A stretch of DNA of 64,000 nucleotides from Sympetrum striolatum (taxonomy: Eukaryota > Arthropoda > Insecta > Odonata > Libellulidae): the NCBI GenBank assembly GCA_947579665.1, contig CANPUZ010000051.1, positions 434,001 through 498,000 on the forward strand. Reading direction: 5' to 3'. Numbering within the stretch: position 1 is the first letter of the stretch; each line of letters starts with the position of its first letter. Positions 32,958 through 46,636 of this stretch are shown here, one piece after another. The translations under genes were made by a program, and so were the position numbers. The notes beneath the pieces were generated by a model that was not told the DNA's origin, did no database searches, and worked only from the letters and a program-made list of their open reading frames with translations.

Positions 32958-33458
32958 TACAATACTTTTTCTGTACTACGAATATGGAGAAAGCAAAAAT
33001 CTGATGTGGCCTACACATGACTTTGTCCATATTTAAAGAAATCAACTCCAGTGTTATTTTGTGGATCTTCATTTTAAATTTACAAAAGTAATAAACACAA
33101 GCGAATGTACGAATTCCACAAATTTTAATGAAGCTGTTGACCGGTTTCGGTGTTAAAGCACTTATGGCATCCTGTTTGCGTGGTAATTTAAAAGTGTAAA
33201 TACTGCGCAAAGTGAAATTATTATTCCCTGATTTAAATAAGCAATATTGGTGTTCTTTTTATTGAAATTGGTTACCTAATAAAGTTTTTATCGAATTTTA
33301 ATTTTTAGTAAGATTTAGGAGTTTGAATTTTCCTGTTCTGTGTGTTTTCAAATTCAGTTTTAATTATTTAAATTAGTTGTGCGAAGTTTCTGTTTATTTC
33401 GTTCGGTGATTTAATTTTTATTAGTGTTTTCATATTTGGCCTTTCGCTGTAGCACAGC

Positions 33459-33722
33459 AAGGAAGGGGAGGGGTGAAAAGAATACAATGTTGCATCAATA
33501 GGGGGAGGACATTTTTTCGATTTCCCCCCTGTATTCTAAGCCATGGACCAAATCAAGGTACCAAATTAGATCGGTTAGAAGAGTTTTACGTACGCCAATT
33601 TTAACTCCATTTCTATAGCGAACGAGGTTTTGTTTTCTAACAGCCAATTCCCTCTCTTCAAGACTCTTTTCCACTCCTCCTCGTGTTGCAACATTGTATT
33701 CTTTTCACCCCTCCCCTTCCTT
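33459..33722. repeat. 264-bp inverted-repeat segment, copy 2
   Basis: Arms as at 8806-9069. The left arm here reads GGGGTGAAAAG, restoring one pairing with the right arm. Confidence 0.65.
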
Positions 33723-33735
33723 TTTTCCCATGTTC

Positions 33736-35575
33736 TTATTCTGATGTTACGGATAAAACGAACTGATCTTACGGATCAAAATAAGTGATGTTCCGGATTA
33801 AACGAACTTATGTTCCGGAATAAAAGGAACTGATATTCCGGATCAAAATAAGTGATGTTCCGGATTAAACGATCTGATATTCGGTTAAAACGAATATGTA
33901 TTAGGAATTAAACAAACTGAATTCCGGATAAAACTTGCAGATATTTCATATAAAACGAACTTATATTCCGGATAAAACAAAATTATATTCCGGATAAAAC
34001 GAACTGAACTCCAGATAAAACTAACAGATATTCCGGATAAAACAAAATTATATTCCGGATAAAACGAACTGAACTCCAGATAAAACTAACAGATATTCCG
34101 GATAAAACGAACTTATATTCCGGATAAAACAAAGTTATATTCCGGATAAAACGAACTGAACACCAAATAAAACTAACAGATATTCCGGATAAAACTAACA
34201 GATATTCCGGATAAAACGAACTTATATTCCGGATAAAACGAGCTCGTATTCTGGATAAAACGAACTTAATTCCAGATAAAACTAACATATATTCCGGATA
34301 AAACTAACAGATATTCCGCATAAAACGAACTTATAATCCGGTTAAAACGAACTTATATTCCGGATAAAACGAACTCATATTCCGGATAAAACGAACTTAA
34401 TTCCGGATAAAACTAACATATATTCCGGATAAAACTAACAGCTATTCCGGATAAATCGAACTTAAATTCCGGATAAAACGAACTTATATTCCGGATAAAA
34501 CGAACACGTATTCCGGATAAAACGAACTAAATTCCGGATAAAACTTAGAGATTTTCCGAATAAAACGACCTTACATTCCGGATAAAACGAACTTATGTTC
34601 CGGATAAAACTAACATATATTCCGGATAAAACTAAAAGATATTCCGGATAAAACGAACTTATATTCCAGATAAAACTAACAGATATTCCGGATAAAACGA
34701 ACTTATATTCCGGATAAAACGAACTCATATTCTGGATAAAACGATCCGAATTCTGGATAAAACTAACTGATATTGCGGATAAAACGAACTAAATTCCGGA
34801 TAAAACGAACTTATATTCCGGATAAAACGAACTGAATTCCGGATAAAACTAACAGTTATTTCGGATAAAACGAACTTATATTCCAGATAAAACGAACTCA
34901 TATTCCGGATAAAACGGACTGATATTCCTGATAAACCAAACTGAATTCCGGATAAAAACGGCAGATATTCGGTTTAAACGAACTGATATTCCGGATAATT
35001 AAAACAGATGTTCAGGAATAAAAGAATTGTAATTCCGTATGAAAGGAACTCTTGGTCCGGATTTAACGAACTGATATTTGGTTTAAACGAACTGATATTC
35101 CGGATAATTAAAACAGATGTTCCGGAATAAAAGAACTGTTATTCCGTATGAAAGGAACTCTTGGTCCGGATTTAACGAACTGATATTTGGTTTAAACGAA
35201 CGGATATTCCGGATAAAAGGAATTGATGTTCCGGATTAAACCAAATAAATTCCGGATAAAAAGAAGTAATATTCCATATAAAAACAACTGATTTTAAGGA
35301 TAAAACGAACTGGTATTCTGAATTAAACGAACTGGTATTATTTATTAAACGAACTGTATTCCGGATAAAGCGAACTAATATTCCGGATAAACCGAACTCA
35401 TATTCCGGATAAAACTAACTGAATTCAGGATAAAACTAACAGATATTTAGGATAAATCGAACTGAATTCAGGATAAAACTAACAGATATTCCGGATAAAA
35501 CGAAATGATATTCCGGATAACGTTTTCCGGTTTAAAAGTAGTGCTGTTCCGGATAAAACGAGCTGATGTTCCATG
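33736..35575. repeat. 22-bp minisatellite array 4
   Basis: Begins identically to array 1 (TTACGGATAAAACG...) but is longer through extra subfamily-I units. It ends with the same degraded units as array 2 (GTTTAAAAGTAGTGCTGTTC). This shows array expansion between otherwise duplicated flanks. Confidence 0.95.
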
Positions 35576-36136
35576 GTAAATAAGATCCAAAATATTACAA
35601 CGAATGTAATTCCATTACATCTCATTCGCTGCTTCCACATCTCGAATTCCGCCCTCGTAAATAAAAAGCAATTACTTAAGTCCAACTTCAGATATTGATT
35701 AAAAATTAATTGTAAATTAAAATGTCAACATTTATCTCGATTCCTATTGCTACAAGTTCTTCGTTACGTGAGAAATAAAAATATTTTAGGAGACACTTAA
35801 ATTGGTCTGCACGAACAACTTTTTCTGTGGTCACGTTCTACTTAAACAATTTTCTGTTATGGTTTGGTTTCTCTTAATAACATAATATGTTGTTGTTATG
35901 CATGTTAAAGATACAAGCAGCAACTGAGAAAACAACCAGAATTATGTATAAGATTGGTAGAGAGAATTAGCAGTTTTAAAAATGATAACGGGAGAAAAAT
36001 TCGGGAAAAAAACATACCAAGATTTTAAGTCCATATAATACAAAATATACATTGCAAAGAAAACAGAAACAGTATTCAAAGAAAAGATCTACCTTGATGA
36101 GAATATTTGTAATTTATATTAATATAATACAAAAAA
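35576..36136. repeat. Block B, copy 5
   Basis: Follows array 4 and abuts F1; closest to the copy at 10.2 kb. Confidence 0.85.
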
Positions 36137-36820
36137 TTCTAATGTGTCCAACACGTGACTTTCTCCATATTTATTGAAAACAGAAGCCTATGCCGGTAAT
36201 ATATAAATAACTCCAAAAGAATGAGTGATACAGAAAAATGTTTCATACAAAAGTTGTAGTAAAATACATTATCGATAACTTTTGTACATAATTGTATATA
36301 CCAATATTGCATTCTGACAGAGATATGTATGAAAAACCTACATTTCTGGATCAACAACGATTTCCGGTTAACCATTATTGAAGAATAACTCCTAAAAAAT
36401 CGGTGTTACGAAGAAATGTTTCATACAAAAGTTGAAGTAAAGTGTATTATCTATAACTTTTGTAAATAATTGTACATACCTAAATTGCATTCTGACAGAC
36501 ATATTTAAGAAACAAAATTTTGTTCCGGATAAACCGCAACTTCCGGTGAAGCGATATTCATAGGAATCTAACGAACTCTTGAAATTGTTATGAAAATACT
36601 AAATATGAATTTTTGAAATGATCGGATAATTACTTTTTAAGATATAGCGCCCACTAACTACTTTACCACAGACAGATAGACAAACAGACAGACACGTTCG
36701 GGAAAATAGCGTAAACGAGCTCTATGGGCCCCAAAACATCTATTTCCGTCGAAATCTGGAGGTCGAATTTTTTTGCGAATACAATACTTTCTCTATACTA
36801 CCTATAGGGAGAAAGTAATA
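36137..36820 (+). mobile_element. F1 element, full copy
   Basis: Closest to 10703-11390, with a shorter CAGA tract (CAGACAGATAGACAAACAGA). Confidence 0.75.
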
Positions 36821-37068
36821 ATGCTTCTTTAAGCTAAAGAAGTGAATGATAACTCTGGCGTAACCTACGGATAGCGATGGATGGGGATTTTCAAAAATTT
36901 TTTGAGGTACTTCCCAGTGAAGTAGGGAGTTAAAATTCGATTTATCGCTGGAGGCCGTCCGTATCCTACGAAAATTATTAAGACATCATTGAAGATTATC
37001 CTTGTTTCGAAGCTAGATCAGGGCAAATATTCTCCCGTTTAATTTAGATTGCGATTTTTAAGATTTTT
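36821..37068 (+). repeat. Partial B-box monomer (type 2)
   Basis: Counterpart of 11391-11639; here the motif is CCTTGTTTCGAAGCTAG (B-box mutated). Confidence 0.6.
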
Positions 37069-38170
<1,102 letters not shown>

Positions 38171-38467
38171 TTTAAATGACTTCCCGATAAGATGGAAACT
38201 TGAAACTCGGCATGTAGATAGAGATCAAGAATCTCTTTTTTGTGCGTGGTCGAACGTTCCGCTGATTGTCCATGGTTCGATTTCAGAGAGCCATTTACGT
38301 TCCTCAATGCATTTCTTATGGAGATTATGGAAACAAATTTTAGGTACTTCCCGGCATGATATTGACTTCAAACATTGTATCAAATAAGATCAAGTCGTAA
38401 CAAGTCATTCTGTGGATTAACAGCTGCAAGTATGTCCTGTGTTCGACACCAGGGGTCTCTAAATTAA
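38171..38467 (+). repeat. B-box monomers (two units)
   Basis: Motifs CCATGGTTCGATTTC (about 38273) and GTGTTCGACACCAGGGG (about 38439), matching the start of the 12.65-kb array, then cut by a truncated R1 element. Confidence 0.65.
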
Positions 38468-39125
38468 ATCAATAAGCGCAGTATCAAATCTCAGGGCATC
38501 CATTAGAGTTAGTGCACGACAACAAATACCTAGGAGTCACGTTTAGCAGTAACTTATCTTTCTAAGAACATATTCGTGTTAAGATAGGAAAAGCTAATGG
38601 AATTCAAATATTTACTACGTTGAGAGGATGCTCATCGAGAGTCAAAGAAATGGCTTCTCTTATTCGTCCGAGTCTAGAATACAGCTGTGCAGTTTGGGAG
38701 GAAGTAGGTTTAGTCTCAGATTTAGAGATGGTCCAGCGTAGATTCGTTGGGCGGGGATTTCAGGTTTGATAGCGGCGTTACGGCAATGATAGAGTCCCTC
38801 AGTTGGAATTCACTACAGATGACAATAATATCGTCGAAAACTTTTCGAAAAGTTCATTCGTTCAGAATTTATAGACGAAGTAAGTGAAATGCTAGAGCCA
38901 GTAAGGAGAGATCTCCGAGAGGCATTTACGAAGCGTTATAGGGAAGTAATCGCAAGGACGGATAATTCCTATTGGCCGCTTTTTCCCCAGGCTATTAGAG
39001 ATCCTAATAGGGATTGAATGAATAATGGCGGTGTATTACACCCTCTGCCAAACGCCTCTATCGGCTCGCGGGATATATATCTAAATCTAAACCGATATAC
39101 TGCGGCCTCTATGTTAAAAAGGCCG
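38468..39125 (+). pseudogene. 5'-truncated R1 retrotransposon
   Basis: Starts CAGTATCAAATCTCAGGGC. It shares the TCTTTCTAAGAAC stop and the GGGAGGAAGTAGG deletion with the 13.65-kb copy but has a different 5' junction. C-terminal motif remnants and the 3' hairpin plus ATCTAA tail are present. Confidence 0.8.
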
Positions 39126-39169
39126 TTCTGATACTGCGATCAGGGAACCATATGCTAGAGCGCTATTCC

Positions 39170-40440
39170 ATCTATTCCGGATAAAACGAACTCATATTCC
39201 GAATAAAACGAACTTATATTCCGGATAAAACGAACTCATATTCCGGATAAAACGAACTCATATTCCGGATAAAACGAGCTTATATTCCGGATAAAACGAA
39301 CTTATATTCCGGATAAAACGAACTTATATTCCAGATAAAACAAACAGATATTCCGGATAAAACGAAATGAATTCCGGATAAATCGAAATGATATTCCTGA
39401 TAAAAAGAACCGGTGCTACGGATAAAACGAACTGATATTCAATATAAAACGAACTTAAATTCAGGATAAAACGAACTGTATTCCGGTTAAAACTAACAGA
39501 TATTCCGGGTAAACGAACTTTTATTCCGGATAAAACAAACAGATATTCCGTATAAAACGAAATGAATTCCGGATAAAACTAACTAATATTCCGGATAAAA
39601 CGAAATTATATTCTGGATAAAACGAACTCATATTCCGTATAAAACGAACTGAATTCCGGATAAAACTATCAGATATTCCGGATAAAACGTCTTTATATTC
39701 CGGATAAAACTAACTCATATTCCGGATAAAACTAACTGATATTCCGGATAAAAAAATTTATATTCCGGATTAAACGAACTCATATTCCGTATAAAAAGAA
39801 CTGAATTCCGGATAAAACTAACAGATATTCCGGATAAGACGAACTTATATTCCGGATAAAAAAAAACAGATATTCCGGATAAAACGAACTTATATTCCGG
39901 ATAAAACGAACTCATAGGCCAGATAAAACGAACTTTTATTCCGGATAAAACTAACTCATATTCCGGATAAAACGAACTTATATTCCGGATAAAACGAACT
40001 CATATGCCAGATAAAACGAACTTTTATTCCGGATAATATGAACTCATATTCCGGATGAAACGAACTGAATTCCGGATAAAACAAATAGATATTCCGGATA
40101 AAACAAACTGAATTTCGGATAAAACTAAAAGATATTCCGGATAAAACGCACTTATATTCCGGATAAAACGAACTCATATTCCGGATAAAACGAACTGAAT
40201 TCCGGATAAAACTAATAGATATTCCGGATAAAACGAACTTATATTCCGGATAAAACTAATAGATATCCCAGATAAAACTAACTGTATTCAGGATAAAACT
40301 AACAGATATCCCGGATAAAACGAACTGAATTCAGGATAAAACTAACAGATATTCCGGATAAAACGAATTGATATTCCGGATAACGTTTTCAGGTTTAAAA
40401 GTAGTGCTGTTCCGGATAAAACGAGCTGATGTTCCATGGT
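39170..40440. repeat. 22-bp minisatellite array 5
   Basis: Subfamily I; the right half resembles array 2, with locally rearranged units and the same exit through a degraded unit into block B. Confidence 0.95.
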
Positions 40441-41000
40441 AAATAAGATCCAAAATATTACAACGAATGTAATTCCATTACTTTTTTATTCGCTGCTTCC
40501 ACATCGCGAATTCCGCCCTCGTAAATAAAAAGCAATTACTTAAGTCCAACTTCAGATATTGATTAAAAATTAATTGTAAATTAAAATGTCAACATTTATC
40601 TCGTTTCCTATTGCTACAAGTTCTTCGTAACGTGAGAAATAAAAACAATTTTAGAAAAGCCACTTAAATTGGTCTGCACGAACAACTTTTTCTGTGGTCA
40701 CGTTCTACTTAAACAATTTTTTGTTAAGGTTTGGTTTCTCTTAATTACATGAGATTTGGTTTTTATGCATTTTAATGAAACAAAGAGCAACTGAGCAAAC
40801 AACCAGTATTATGTATAAGATTGGTAGGGAGTATTAGCAGTTTTAAAAATGATAACGGTTGAAAAAATCGGGAAAAAACATATCAAGATTTTAAGTCCAT
40901 ATAATACTAAACATGCATTGCAATCAAAGCAGAAAAAGTATGCAAAGAAAAGATCTACCTTGATTAAAATATTTGTAATTTATATTAATATAATACAAAA
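40441..41000. repeat. Block B, copy 6
   Basis: Closest to copy 3 at 15.2 kb (both have TTGAAAAAATCGGG and TTGCAATCAAAGCAGAAA). Confidence 0.85.
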
Positions 41001-41670
41001 AATCTAATGTGTCCAACACGTGACTTTCTCCGTATTTATTGAAAAAAAAGCCTATGCTGTTATTACATAAATAACTCCAAAACAATGAGTGTTACAGGAA
41101 AATGTTACTTACAAAAGTTGTAGTAAAATACATTATCTATAACTTTTGTATGTAAATGTATATACCTATATTGCATTCTGACAGAGATATGTATGAAAAA
41201 CTTCCATTTCTGGATAAACAACAACTTCCGGTTAACCATTATTCAAGAATAACTGCTAAACAATCAGTGTTACGAAAAAATGTTTCATACAAAAGTTGTA
41301 GTAAAATACATTATCTATAACTTTTGTATATAATTGTATATACCTACATTGCATTCTGACAGAGATATTTAAGAAACAATGTTTTGTTCCGGATAAACCG
41401 ATACTTCCGGTAAAGCAGTATTCATAAAAACCTACTCAACTCTTGGCATTGTTATTAAAATACTAAATATGAATTTTGGAAATGATCGGATAATTACTTT
41501 TTAAGATAGAGCGCTCAAAAACTACTTTACAACAGACAGACATGTTCGGGAAAATAGCGAAAACGAACTCTATGGGCCCCAAAACATATATGTCCGTCGG
41601 AATCTGGAGGTCCGATTCTTTTGCGAATACAATACTTTCTCTATACTACGTACAGGGAGAAAGTTATAAT
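41001..41670 (+). mobile_element. F1 element, full copy
   Basis: Two internal units; the microsatellite is reduced to ACAGACAGACATG. Terminal hairpin loop variant CTACGTACAGG. Confidence 0.75.
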
Positions 41671-41689
41671 GCATCTTTGAGATAAAGAA

Positions 41690-41835
41690 ATGAATGATAA
41701 CTCTGGCGTATCCTACGGATAGCCATCCGGTGGATGAACTAACTCAAGACGGAAACTCCTCATGGCCCAGGCGCATGAGGCGCCCGGAAGACGGGACGGA
41801 ACGCTTAACCTTTGCCAATCTCAACTATATGTACA
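41690..41835. other. GC-richer unidentified segment, truncated copy 3
   Basis: Matches the first ~145 bp of 6858-7090 and keeps the CTCATG...CATGAG foldback, then passes into the monomer array. Confidence 0.5.
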
Positions 41836-42432
41836 CTCATTCATAGGGGATCCAAATTTTAATTATTTTCCACAAGTGTCACTGGCTTGAAATTAATACG
41901 ACGTACAGGCCATAACGTGTAGCCACCAGAAAAAGGCGATGTTGAACCTCAGTGTCATGGGTTCGATTCCAGAAGGCCCCAAAGTCACAATTTTCCCCAT
42001 AAAGATACATGGTGGGGATTTTCGAAAATTTTTTTGAGGCACTTCCTGGCAAAGAAGAGAGTTGAAATTCGAGGTATCGCTGGAGGCCGTGCGTATCCTA
42101 CGAAAACTATTAAGACATCATCGAAGATTATCCTTGGTTTGAAGCTAGGTCTGGGCAAATATTCTCCCGTTTAATTTTCATTGCGATGTTTTAATGATTT
42201 CCCGATATGATGGAAACTTGAAACTCGGCATGTAGATAGAAATAATGAATCTCTTATGTGCGTGGTTAAACGTTCCGCTGATTGTCCTTGGTTCGATTCC
42301 AGAGAACCATTTACATTTCTCAACGCATTTCTTATGTGGATAACGGAAAGCAATTCTAGGTACTTCCCGGTATGATATCGACTTCAAACTTTGCAGTTAA
42401 TAAAATCAAGTCGCTCCAAAATATATTGTTTA
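41836..42432 (+). repeat. B-box monomer array (three monomers)
   Basis: Motifs at 41959 (GGTTCGATTCC), 42136 (GGTTTGAAGC) and 42289 (GGTTCGATTCC), spaced 177 and 153 bp, in the same order as types 1-3 elsewhere. It starts with the GGGGATCCAAATTTTAATTA form of the array's left end and runs into the 14-bp hairpin at 42433. Confidence 0.7.
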
Positions 42433-42464
42433 TTCATATCTGCCAATATGTTGGCAGATATGAA
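42433..42464. repeat. Perfect 14-bp hairpin at array/retrotransposon junction, copy 2
   Basis: Same arms and TATG loop as 13600-13631, in the same context. Confidence 0.9.
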
Positions 42465-43115
42465 TCACAAACATAAATCCCAATACCAGTACCAAATCTC
42501 AGAGCATCCATTAGAGTTAGTGCACGACAACAAATACCTCGGAGTCACGTTTAGCAGTAACTTATCTTTCTAAGAACATATTCGAGATGCGATAGGAAAA
42601 GCGAATAGAATGCAAAGATTAACTACGTTGAGAGGATGCTCATCGAGAGTCAAAGAAATGGCTTTTCTTATTCGTCCGAGTCTAGAATACTGCTGTGCGG
42701 TTCGGGACGAGTATGTTTAGTCTCAGATTTAGAGATGGTCCAGCGTAGAGCAGCCCGATTCGTTTGCGGGGATTTCAGGTTTGATAGCAGCGTTACGGCA
42801 ATGATAGAATCCCTCGGTTGGAATTCACTACAGACGAGAAGAATATCGTCGGAAACTTTTCGAAAAGTTCATTCGTTCAGAATTTAAAGACGAAGTAAGT
42901 GGAATGTTAGTGCCAGTAAGGAGCTAACGAAAGAGGCATCGACGAAGCGTTTTAGGGAAGTAATTGCAAGGACGGATAATAACTTTTGGTCTTTTTTCCC
43001 AACGCTATTAGAGATGCTAATAGGGATTGAATGGTGGTGTATTACACCCCATGCCATACGCCTCTGTCGGCTCGCGGGATATATATCTAAATCTAAACCG
43101 ATATAAATCGGCCTC
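42465..43115 (+). pseudogene. 5'-truncated R1 retrotransposon
   Basis: The same 5' junction and stop as 13.6 kb, but the downstream part keeps VQRRAARFVCGDFRFDSS, SVTAMIESLGWNSLQTRR and ETFRKVHSF, as in the 46.6-kb copy. This mosaic of two R1 lineages implies recombination. The 3' hairpin and ATCTAA tail are present. Confidence 0.8.
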
Positions 43116-43405
43116 TATTTTATAAATAATCAACTCTTGGCATTGTTAGGAAAATACTAAATATGAATTTTGGAAATGATCGAGAGATTACTTTTTAAGA
43201 TAGAGCGCCCACAAACCTTTTTACTACACAGACAGACAGACACGTTCGAGAAAATAGCAAAAACGTGCTCTAAAACATCTATTTCCGTCGAAATCTGGAG
43301 GTAAAATTTTTTGGCGAATACAATACTTTCACCCTATACTACGTATAGGGAAAGAGAGAGTAAAAATCTGATGTGGCCAACACATGACTTACTCCATATT
43401 TAAAG
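43116..43405 (+). mobile_element. F1 right half joined to F1 left end
   Basis: 43127-43363 is the right third of F1 with a rearranged end hairpin (AGGGAAAGAGAGAGTAAAAA). It is immediately followed by an F1 left end (ATCTGATGTGGCC) to about 43405, as at 8.3 kb. Confidence 0.65.
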
Positions 43406-43845
43406 AAACCAACTCCAATGTTATTTTGTGGAACTTCATTTTAAACTTGCAAAAGTAAAAAACACAATCACAGACAGTAGTACGAATTCCACAAATTTTA
43501 ATGAAGCTGTTGACCGGTTTCGGTGTTAAAGCACTTATGGCCTCCCGTTAGCTAAAGTAATTTAAAAGTGAAAAGTGTAAATACTGCGCGACCCCTAATT
43601 GTGAAGTGATATTACTGTTCCCTGATTTAAATAAGCAATATTGGTGTTTAGTTTATGGAAATTGGTTTACTAATAAGGTTTTCATGGAACTTTCATTTTT
43701 AGTAAGATTTAGAATTTTCCTGTTCTGTGTGTTTTCAAATTCAGTTTTAATTATTTAAATTAGTTGTGCGAAGTTTCTGTTTATTTCGTTCGGTGATTTA
43801 ATTTTTATTAGTGTTTTCATATTAGGCCATTCGCTATAGAATAGT
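43406..43845. repeat. Copy of the 8.38-8.80-kb segment
   Basis: Diverged copy with indels (extra CACAGACAGTAG, a GTGAAAAGTG duplication). The minus strand keeps GTGCTTTAACAC and CGAAACCGGTC around 43515-43545. Confidence 0.7.
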
Positions 43846-44118
43846 AAGGAAGGGGAGGGGTGGAAAGAATACAATGTTGCATCACTAGGGGGAGGACATT
43901 TTTTCGACTTCTCCCCCGTATTCTAAACCATGGACCAAAACAAGGTACCAAATTAGATCGGTTAGAAGAGTTTTACGTACCCCAATTTTAACTCCATTTC
44001 TATAGCTAACGATGTGTTGTTTTCTAACAGCCAATCCCCTCTCTTCAAGACTCTTTTCCCCCATTTGCCCTCCCCCTCGTGAAGCGACATTGTATTCTTT
44101 TCACCCCTCCACTTCCTT
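43846..44118. repeat. Inverted-repeat segment, copy 3 (273 bp)
   Basis: Arms as in the 264-bp copies, with a small insertion on the right side (CCCCCATTTGCCC) and more mismatches. Confidence 0.6.
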
Positions 44119-44133
44119 TTTTCCCATGTTCTT

Positions 44134-46074
44134 ATTCTGATGTTACGGATAAAACGAACTGATCTTACGGATCAAAATAAGTGATGTTCCGGATTAAACG
44201 AAATTATGTTCCGGAATAAAAGGAACTGATATTCCGGATCAAAATAAGTGATGTTCCGGATTAAACGATCTGATATTCGGTTAAAACGAATATGTATTAG
44301 GAATTAAACAAACTGAATTCCGGATAAAACTTGCAGATATTTCAAATAAAACGAACTTATATTCCGGATAAAACAAAATTATATTCCGGATAAAACGAAC
44401 TGAACTCCAGATAAAACTAACAGATATTCCGGATAAAACGAACTTATATTCCGGATAAAACGAACTCATATTCCGGATAAAACGAACTTAATTCCAGATA
44501 AAACTAACAGATATTCCGGATTAAACGAACTTATATTCCGGTTAAAACGAACTTATATTCCAGATAAAACGAACTCATCTTCCGGATAAAACGAACTTAA
44601 TTCCGGATAAAACAAAATTATATTCCGGATAAAACGAACTGAACTCCAGATAAAACTAACAGATATTCCGGATAAAACGAACTTATATTCCGGATAAAAC
44701 GAACTTATATTCCGGATAAAATGAACACGTATTCCGGATAAAACGAACTGAATTCCGGATAAAACTATGAGATTTTCCGGATAAAACGACCTTATATTCC
44801 GGATAAAACGAACTTATATTCCGGATAAAACTAACATATATTCGGGATAAAACTAAAAAATATTCCGGATAGAACGATCTTATATTCCAGATAAAACTAA
44901 CAGATATTCCGGATAAAACGTACTTATATTACCCCCCCGTACCCCCTGCCACGCGCCACTGGCGGATTGCAGGGTTTAAATGTAAATGTAAATGTAAATG
45001 TATATTCCGGATAAAACGAACTCATATTCCGGATAAAACTAATCGAATTCCGGATAAAACTAACTGCTATTCCGGATAAAACGAACTGAATTCCGGATAA
45101 AACGAACTTATATTCCGGATAAAACGAATTGAATTCCGGATAAAACTAACAGTTATTTCGGATAAAACGAACTTATATTCCGGATAAAACGAACTCATAT
45201 TCCGGATAAAACGAACTGATATTTCCGATAAAACGGACTGATATTCCGGATAAACCGAACTGAATTCCGGATAAAACGGCAGATATTCGGTTTAAACGAA
45301 CTGATATTCCGGATAATTAAAACAGATGTTCCGGAATAAAAGAATTGTAATTCCGGATGAAAGGAACTGTTGGTCCGGATTTAACGAACTGATATTTGGT
45401 TTAAACGAACGAATATTCCGGATAAAAGGAATTGATTTTCCGGATTAAACGAAATAATATTCCGTGTAAAAACAATTGATTTCAAGGATAAAACGAACTG
45501 GTATTCCGAATTAAACGAACTGGTTTTCCGGTTTAAAAAAACTGCTGTTCCGGGTAAAACGAACTGATGTTCCCGATAAAACGGACTGATATTCGGTTTA
45601 AACGAACTGATATTCCGGATAATTAAAACAGATGTTCCGGAATAAAAGAACTGTTATTCCGTATGAAAGGAACTCTTGGTCCGGATTTAACGAACTGATA
45701 TTTGGTTTAAACGAACGGATATTCCGGATAAAAGGAATTGATGTTCCGGATTAAACCAAATAAATTCCGGATAAAAAGAAGTAATATTCCATATAAAAAC
45801 AACTGATTTTAAGGATAAAACGAACTGGTATTCTGAATTAAACGAACTGGTATTATTTATTAAACGAACTGTATTCCGGATAAAGCGAACTAATATTTCG
45901 GACAAAAAGGACAGGTATTTCGGATAAAAAGAACTGATGTTACGGATAAAACGAACTGAAATCCGGATAAAACGAACTGATATTCGGTTTTAACTAACTG
46001 ATATACCGGATAATTAAAACAGATGTTCCGAATTAAAGGAACTGGTTTTCCGGTTTAAAAGTACTGCTGTTTCC
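44134..46074. repeat. 22-bp minisatellite array 6, interrupted
   Basis: Starts like arrays 1 and 4, contains subfamily-I units, then the mixed distal units (TTGGTCCGGATTTAACG) twice. It is interrupted at 44932-45003 by a retrotransposon tail. Confidence 0.95.
44932..45003 (+). mobile_element. Minimal ~70-bp CR1/L2-type 3' end inside satellite
   Basis: CCCCCTGCCACGCGCC-ACTG-GCGGATTGCAGGG forms the conserved 3' hairpin and is followed by four TAAATG-type repeats. It sits between intact satellite units, so it is an extremely 5'-truncated insertion. It is closest to the tail at 61.4 kb. Confidence 0.75.
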
Positions 46075-46607
46075 GAATGCAATTTCCTTACATCTAATTC
46101 GCTGCTTCCACATCTCGAATTCCGCCCTCGTAAATAAAAAGCAATTACTTAAGTCCAACTTCAGATATTGATTAAAAATTAATTGTAAATTAAAATGTCA
46201 ACATTTATCTCGATTCCTATTGCTACAAGTTCTTCGTAACTTGAGAAATAAAAACATTTTAGGAGACACTTAAATTGGTCTGCACGAACAACTTTTTCCG
46301 TGGTCACGTTCTACTTAAACAATTTTCTGTTATGGTTTGGTTTCTCTTAATAACATAATATGTTGTTGGTATGCATGTTAAAGATACAAGCAGCAACTGA
46401 GGAAACAACCAGAATTATGTATACGATTGGTAGGGAGTATTAGCAGTTTTAAAAATGATAGCGGATGAAAAATTCGGGAAAAAACGTACCGAAATTTAAA
46501 AGTTCATAAAATACATAATATACATTACAAAAAGCAGAACACGCTTGTGTGCAAAGAAAAGATCTTATTTCATGAGAATATTTGTAATTTATATTAATAT
46601 AATACAA
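46075..46607. repeat. Block B, copy 7 (mosaic)
   Basis: The left half matches the 15/35-kb subtype and the right half the 5.6/30-kb subtype (GATAGCGGATGAAAAATTCG), so it is a recombinant. Confidence 0.8.
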
Positions 46608-46636
46608 AAAAATCTGATGTGGCCAACACGTGACTC
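46608..46636 (+). mobile_element. F1 left-end stub
   Basis: Only ATCTGATGTGGCCAACACGT remains before an R1 fragment begins. Confidence 0.6.

Larger units (their letters stand above)
29783..33735. repeat. Block C, copy 2
   Basis: Collinear with 5033-9082. It comprises a left segment, block B (30290-30788), F1 (30789-31472), a GC-richer segment, the mariner-type foldback, the Tigger-type element and the 264-bp inverted repeat. The offset is 24653 over the transposon part. No gene is seen. Confidence 0.9.
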
